From: Candidatus Methylomirabilota bacterium
Lineage (GTDB): Bacteria; Methylomirabilota; Methylomirabilia; Methylomirabilales; CSP1-5
Assembly (NCBI GenBank): GCA_022615475.1
Contig: JAKEGQ010000091.1
Location: forward strand, 1 to 11,306
DNA length: 11,306 nucleotides
Direction of reading: 5' to 3'
In this document: positions 8,644 through 11,306 of the stretch, one piece after another
How the letters are laid out: each line of letters opens with the position of its first letter
How positions within the stretch are numbered: the first letter of the stretch is position 1
Notes under the pieces: model-generated
Databases searched by the model: none
What the model saw: only the letters and a program-made list of their open reading frames with translations
Told to the model about the DNA's origin: nothing
Made by a program: the position numbers and the translations under genes

Positions 8644-8659
8644 TGGCATACGGCTTGCA
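8644..8659 (+). promoter_or_regulatory. Sigma-54 (-24/-12) promoter of the 69-residue protein gene
   Basis: TGGCATACGGCTTGCA is an almost perfect RpoN promoter: TGGCAT, 5 bases, TTGCA, with GG (8645-8646) and GC (8657-8658) separated by exactly 10 bases. The expected start is near 8670 and the leader about 51 bases. The core hexamer is identical to that of the promoter at 4681. It lies in a gene-free gap directly before a gene with a good ribosome binding site. Confidence 0.8.
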
Positions 8660-8720
8660 GCAGAAGACATTGAATTGAGCCGACCGACAACGCATAGGGG
8701 AGACCATAGAGGAGCAACCG

Positions 8721-8930
8721 ATGGCGAGGATTGAGGACAATCCCAAGCTTGCCGCGCAGAATCTCAAGGAATTCGATGAACAGGACCTTCGGCAGCTTGC
8801 GAAAGCGGGAATCACTCCATATCACCTGGCCGGTTTCCTCGATTCCCTGCGGAACAATGTGAATCCCCGCTACCCCCAGGAACATGACGAGATTCAGGCT
8901 CCAGAGGAGTCCTGTTGCGCGTTCGTGTGA
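8721..8930 (+). CDS. Small acidic protein with C-terminal Cys-Cys (69 aa), unknown function
   Basis: I do not recognise this protein. The ATG is preceded by AGAGGAG (8708-8714) with 6 bases of spacing. The first ~50 residues look helical and soluble: NLKEFDEQDLRQLAKAGI (13-30), then TPYHLAGFLDSLRNN (31-45). A Pro- and Glu-containing linker follows, and the chain ends in ESCCAFV with Cys65-Cys66. It has no signal peptide and no membrane span. A folded, leader-like N-terminus with a short Cys-bearing tail resembles the outline of a RiPP precursor, but no modification enzyme is in the window. Metal binding, redox or disulfide roles are equally open. It is first in line behind a sigma-54 promoter, and an 88-residue membrane protein gene follows 80 bases later on the same strand. 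Confidence 0.72.
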   Translation: MARIEDNPKLAAQNLKEFDEQDLRQLAKAGITPYHLAGFLDSLRNNVNPRYPQEHDEIQAPEESCCAFV

Positions 8931-8959
8931 CTGCCGCCTCCGTCATGCTTTGATACTGG

Positions 8960-8975
8960 GTGCCGTGAGCGGCAC
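8960..8975 (+). repeat. Stem-loop between the two small genes
   Basis: GTGCCG-TGAG-CGGCAC can form a perfect 6-bp stem with a 4-base loop in the mRNA. It lacks a T-run, so it is unlikely to stop transcription. It may instead protect or separate the segments of a shared transcript. Confidence 0.4.
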
Positions 8976-9010
8976 TCGCGAACCGCATGTTCGGAAAGGA
9001 GAAGAGCAAC

Positions 9011-9277
9011 ATGGCTAGTGTGGCAAGACGTGGCATCGGACTGGGCGAGCGAACCGTATTCCCGGGGCGCAGGAGGGGTGTGAGTCGGATGAGGACACGT
9101 CCGGTTGCTACCGTCGCCGGCCTCATCGAGAGGGCCCTGGAGGGCGCGGGAAAGACCCAGCATGTGGAGGCGCTTCTGATTGCCCTTGGGACAGCCGCCC
9201 TCTGCGTTCTTCTCGGGTACGCGATCGCGGCTCTCTCCAAATTCCAGGTGGGCATCTTCGCCATCATCCTCGGCTGA
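9011..9277 (+). CDS. Small Arg-rich membrane protein (88 aa), unknown function
   Basis: I do not recognise this protein. The ATG at 9011 follows GGAAAGGAG (8993-9001) with 9 bases of spacing. An in-frame ATG at 8987 lacks a ribosome binding site. Another at 9089, 12 bases after AGGAGG, would give a 62-residue form. The first 30 residues are strongly basic, with nine arginines (R6, R7, R14, R20-22, R26, R28, R30). An amphipathic stretch (32-50) follows, then a long hydrophobic span, ALLIALGTAALCVLLGYAIA (54-73). The chain ends with a short hydrophobic segment, FQVGIFAIILG (78-88). The basic N-terminus should stay in the cytoplasm. It lies between the Cys-Cys protein gene and the AAA ATPase gene on the same strand. 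It could be a membrane anchor for the ATPase, but that is inference. Confidence 0.68.
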   Translation: MASVARRGIGLGERTVFPGRRRGVSRMRTRPVATVAGLIERALEGAGKTQHVEALLIALGTAALCVLLGYAIAALSKFQVGIFAIILG

Positions 9278-9297
9278 CGCGGGCCACGATCGAGTTG

Positions 9298-9317
9298 GCC
9301 TCGAGCCGTGACGAGGC
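9298..9317 (+). repeat. Inverted repeat upstream of the AAA ATPase gene
   Basis: GCCTCG (9298-9303) and CGAGGC (9312-9317) form a perfect 6-bp stem with an 8-base loop in the 128-base gap before the ATPase gene. No T-run follows, so a terminator is not supported. No clear promoter was found in this gap, which leaves read-through from upstream possible. Confidence 0.3.
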
Positions 9318-9405
9318 TGGCCGGCCCGCCGGGAAACCCTCCTAGACCCTTCCCCAGTAGAAATCGCTCTTGGGGCAGCGGAGTATCTCAAGGGTTCACA
9401 CTGGC

Positions 9406-10884
9406 ATGGAAGTCCTGAAGGATCTCGAACTCCTCGTCCTCTCCCGCTATCCGATCATCGCCGTCGAGACCTACGAAGAGGAACGCATCGAGGAAATCCT
9501 GAGGCGCGTTGCGGCCAAACTGGGCATCCCCCTCTTCACGTGGACCATCACGAGAGGGCTCGAGCGGGTCGGGGCAGGAAACCCGATCTACGACAGCCAG
9601 CACCCCCTGAAGGCCCTGGGCAATCTGGCCGCCATCCCTGACGAGGGGATCTACCTCTTCAAAGACCTCCACCGGTATCTGGGGGAAGCCGACGTGGTCC
9701 GCAAGCTTCAGGACCTCGCCGGGCCCTTCGCCAGGGATCGCAGGGCCCTCGTCCTCACCGCACCAAAGATCACCCTTCCACCCGAGCTGGAGAAAATCAC
9801 GGCCTTCTTCGTGCTCGACCTCCCCACGGAGCATGAGCTGAAGGTGCTTGCCAAGAACGTCGTCAAGAGCCTCTCCCAGCATCACAAGATCAAGGTGGCG
9901 CTTTCGGCGGATGAGTTCGACCGGCTGGTGGAGGGCATGAAGGGGCTCACCCTTTTCGAGGCGGAGCGGGCCCTGACCAAGGCCGTCATCGAGGATCTGG
10001 CCCTGACGCTGAAGGACTTGGACAGCATCCTCGAAACCAAGAGGGCACTCCTCGAGAAGGACGGGGTCCTGGAGTACCTTCCCGCGGAAGAGGGGATGGG
10101 CGAGATTGGGGGACTCGAGAACCTGAAGCGGTGGCTGGCCAAGCGGAAGATGGCCTTCACCCCGGAGGCCAAGCGGTTTGGCATTCCGGCCCCCAAGGGG
10201 ATCATCCTCCTGGGAGTCCAAGGGTGCGGGAAGAGCATTGCCGCCAAGGCCATCGCCAGGGAGTGGGGGCTCCCCTTACTCGCGATGGAGCCCGGACGAC
10301 TCTACGACAAGTATGTCGGCGAGTCGGACAAGAACCTCGAGAAGGCCCTGAAGCAGGCCGAGCGGATGGCCCCGTGTGTCCTGATGATTGATGAGATCGA
10401 GAAGGGCTTCGCCTACGTGGGCAGTTCGGAGGCCGATGCCGGGCTCTCCAAGCGGATCTTCGGTAGGCTCCTGGGCTGGCTCCAAGAGCGCAAGGCCCCT
10501 GCGTTTGTCGTTGCCACCTGTAACAAGATTGAGGCGCTGCCGCCGGAATTGATCCGTAAGGGGCGCTTTGACGAGATCTTCTTTATTGACCTTCCGAGGC
10601 ACGATGAACGGAAGCAGATCTTCACTGCCCATCTGAAAAAGCGGAAGCGCGACCCGGCCACTTTTGATCTCGACGCGCTCGCCCACGCCTCAGAAGGATT
10701 CAGCGGGGCCGAGATCGAGCAGGCGGTCGTTTCCGGCCTCTACACCGCCTTTGCTCATGGTACCGATCTGAATACCCCCCTGATCCTCGACGAGATCAAG
10801 GCGACCAGGCCCCTCTCGGTGACCCGACAGGAGGAGGTCGGGGCCCTGCGCGCGTGGGCCCAGGACCGGACCGTCCCCGCCTAA
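9406..10884 (+). CDS. Ycf46-type AAA ATPase
   Basis: A 492-residue ATPase with the layout of the Ycf46 family known from cyanobacteria, plastids and scattered bacteria. The N-terminal domain (~1-225) starts with LELLVLSRYPIIAVETYEEER, the typical opening. It is followed by one AAA module with Walker A GVQGCGKS (Lys276), Walker B VLMIDEIEKGF (Asp329-Glu330), sensor-1 ATCN (Asn373) and the IRKGRFDEIFF region with Arg384 and Arg387 as candidate arginine fingers. A lid with SEGFSGAEIEQAV completes the module. The KYVGESDKNLEKAL segment resembles the pore/substrate loop of classical AAA proteins. The ATG at 9406 is preferred because the family starts here; a TTG 36 bases upstream is possible. AAGGG 11 bases upstream is a weak ribosome binding site. 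The substrate is unknown; in Synechocystis a homologue has been linked to inorganic carbon use. No protease domain is present. Confidence 0.88.
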   Translation: MEVLKDLELLVLSRYPIIAVETYEEERIEEILRRVAAKLGIPLFTWTITRGLERVGAGNPIYDSQHPLKALGNLAAIPDEGIYLFKDLHRYLGEADVVRKLQDLAGPFARDRRALVLTAPKITLPPELEKITAFFVLDLPTEHELKVLAKNVVKSLSQHHKIKVALSADEFDRLVEGMKGLTLFEAERALTKAVIEDLALTLKDLDSILETKRALLEKDGVLEYLPAEEGMGEIGGLENLKRWLAKRKMAFTPEAKRFGIPAPKGIILLGVQGCGKSIAAKAIAREWGLPLLAMEPGRLYDKYVGESDKNLEKALKQAERMAPCVLMIDEIEKGFAYVGSSEADAGLSKRIFGRLLGWLQERKAPAFVVATCNKIEALPPELIRKGRFDEIFFIDLPRHDERKQIFTAHLKKRKRDPATFDLDALAHASEGFSGAEIEQAVVSGLYTAFAHGTDLNTPLILDEIKATRPLSVTRQEEVGALRAWAQDRTVPA

Positions 10885-10890
10885 CCATGC

Positions 10891-10904
10891 AGTTCACAGT
10901 TCAC
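10891..10904 (+). repeat. Tandem 7-bp repeat AGTTCAC x2
   Basis: Two head-to-tail copies of AGTTCAC lie just after the ATPase stop codon. Short tandem repeats of this kind can vary in copy number between strains. No function is evident. Confidence 0.5.
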
Positions 10905-10913
10905 AGGAAGTGA

Positions 10914-10941
10914 AATTTCGAAATTCGGATTTCGAAATTCG
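10914..10941. repeat. Two direct copies of a palindromic 13-mer
   Basis: ATTTCGAAATTCG occurs at 10915-10927 and 10929-10941 with a single G between. Each copy contains a palindrome (AATTTCGAAATT at 10914-10925, ATTTCGAAAT at 10929-10938). The patch is AT-rich in a GC-rich gap between the ATPase gene and the convergent methyltransferase gene. It may be a copy of a dispersed intergenic repeat family or a binding site. The rest of the gap to 10998 has a 10-bp palindrome (10984-10993) followed by TTTT, too poor to call a terminator. Confidence 0.6.
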
Positions 10942-10998
10942 AGATTAGCCAGTCATCGGTCGGTCGTCGCCGCTGATCGCGGACAGCCGGCTGCTGTT

Positions 10999-11306
10999 TT
11001 AATAGGGACGGGCGAGGAGGATGACGAGCATCAACGAAAAGTGAAAATCGTCGTCGACCTGGCGGATGCGTAAGCACTCCTCGATCCCACGGGGGGCCTC
11101 CGTAAATCGTCGCCGCAGTCCGGCAATCACCTCGGCAGAGGAGCCGGCGGTACGCATCCAGTCCGAGAAGACCAGTTCAGAGCGGTGGGCAGTCGTCAGC
11201 TCCTCCAGGGTGAATCCCGCCTCGCCGACCAGGCGCCGCCACTCCGAGGGCGTGTAGCTCCGCACATGCGAAGGGTCGCGCAACTGTTCCACCTCGTGCT
11301 GCCAGA
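10999..11306 (-). CDS. Class I SAM-dependent methyltransferase, C-terminal part
   Basis: The last ~102 codons of a gene that enters from the right edge. The reading frame is open through the edge (residues WQHEVEQLRDPSHVRSY at the boundary), so the GTG at 11290-11292 is not the start. The segment NEx/VExLRDPSHVRxYTPSEWRRLVGEAGF, here with E-LRDPSHVR, YTPSEW and GEAGF, is the typical post-motif end of UbiE/Coq5-like methyltransferases. The tail DFHFSLMLVILLARP is the usual last beta-strand. The SAM-binding motif I and the acceptor are outside the window, so the substrate cannot be inferred. Confidence 0.82.
   Translation of the reverse strand, partial: WQHEVEQLRDPSHVRSYTPSEWRRLVGEAGFTLEELTTAHRSELVFSDWMRTAGSSAEVIAGLRRRFTEAPRGIEECLRIRQVDDDFHFSLMLVILLARPY

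Noticed and set aside
8601..8885. 94-codon minus-strand frame over the second sigma-54 promoter
   Set aside because: It is antisense to the 69-residue gene and its promoter, has no ribosome binding site, and is best explained as a shadow.
8918..8930. CaaX prenylation box (CAFV) at the end of the 69-residue protein
   Set aside because: The last four residues fit the pattern only by form. Protein prenylation of this kind is not known as a native bacterial process, so no lipidation is claimed.

Overview
The window is chromosomal, GC-rich DNA from a Gram-negative-type bacterium. It looks like ordinary core genome interrupted by a few uncharacterised small genes. Signs of the cell type are an exported lytic transglycosylase, a HrcA/CIRCE-controlled groESL operon, two textbook sigma-54 (-24/-12) promoter sequences, and a Ycf46-type AAA ATPase. 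No mobile element, phage gene, tRNA, rRNA or CRISPR array was seen. The lineage cannot be fixed from sequence alone. The mix would suit a deep-branching GC-rich phylum such as NC10/Methylomirabilota or Nitrospirota, but that is a low-confidence guess.

Layout. Bases 1-4534 hold a minus-strand operon, read from right to left: a sigma-70-like promoter, mtnA (methylthioribose-1-phosphate isomerase), an exported TPR-SLT lytic transglycosylase that overlaps mtnA by ATGA, thiD (HMP/HMP-P kinase), and the start of coaBC, which runs off the left edge. Bases 4559-4922 hold a small island on the plus strand: a sigma-54 promoter, a very strong ribosome binding site, a 43-residue single-span membrane protein and a perfect 13-bp bidirectional terminator. 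The terminator also closes the convergent groES-groEL operon (4963-6960, minus). A perfect CIRCE operator lies upstream of groES. An AT-rich, roughly 170-bp divergent control region separates groES from alr (alanine racemase, plus strand, 7311-8450).

Bases 8600-10884 hold the least explained part. A second sigma-54 promoter drives a 69-residue acidic protein ending in Cys-Cys-Ala-Phe-Val. An 88-residue Arg-rich membrane protein follows, then a 492-residue Ycf46-type AAA ATPase. A small intergenic patch of palindromic repeats follows, and the right edge carries the C-terminal end of a minus-strand SAM-dependent methyltransferase.

How the parts work together. The left operon joins methylthioadenosine recycling, peptidoglycan turnover and the thiamine and CoA cofactor pathways. 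GroES and GroEL form the chaperonin, and Alr supplies D-alanine for peptidoglycan. The two sigma-54 promoters share the same TGGCAT-N5-TTGC core and nearly equal leader lengths (about 48 and 51 nt), and both drive small unknown genes. This points to a shared stress or nutrient regulon with unknown small proteins, possibly including the AAA ATPase. That regulon is the main candidate here for undescribed biology.
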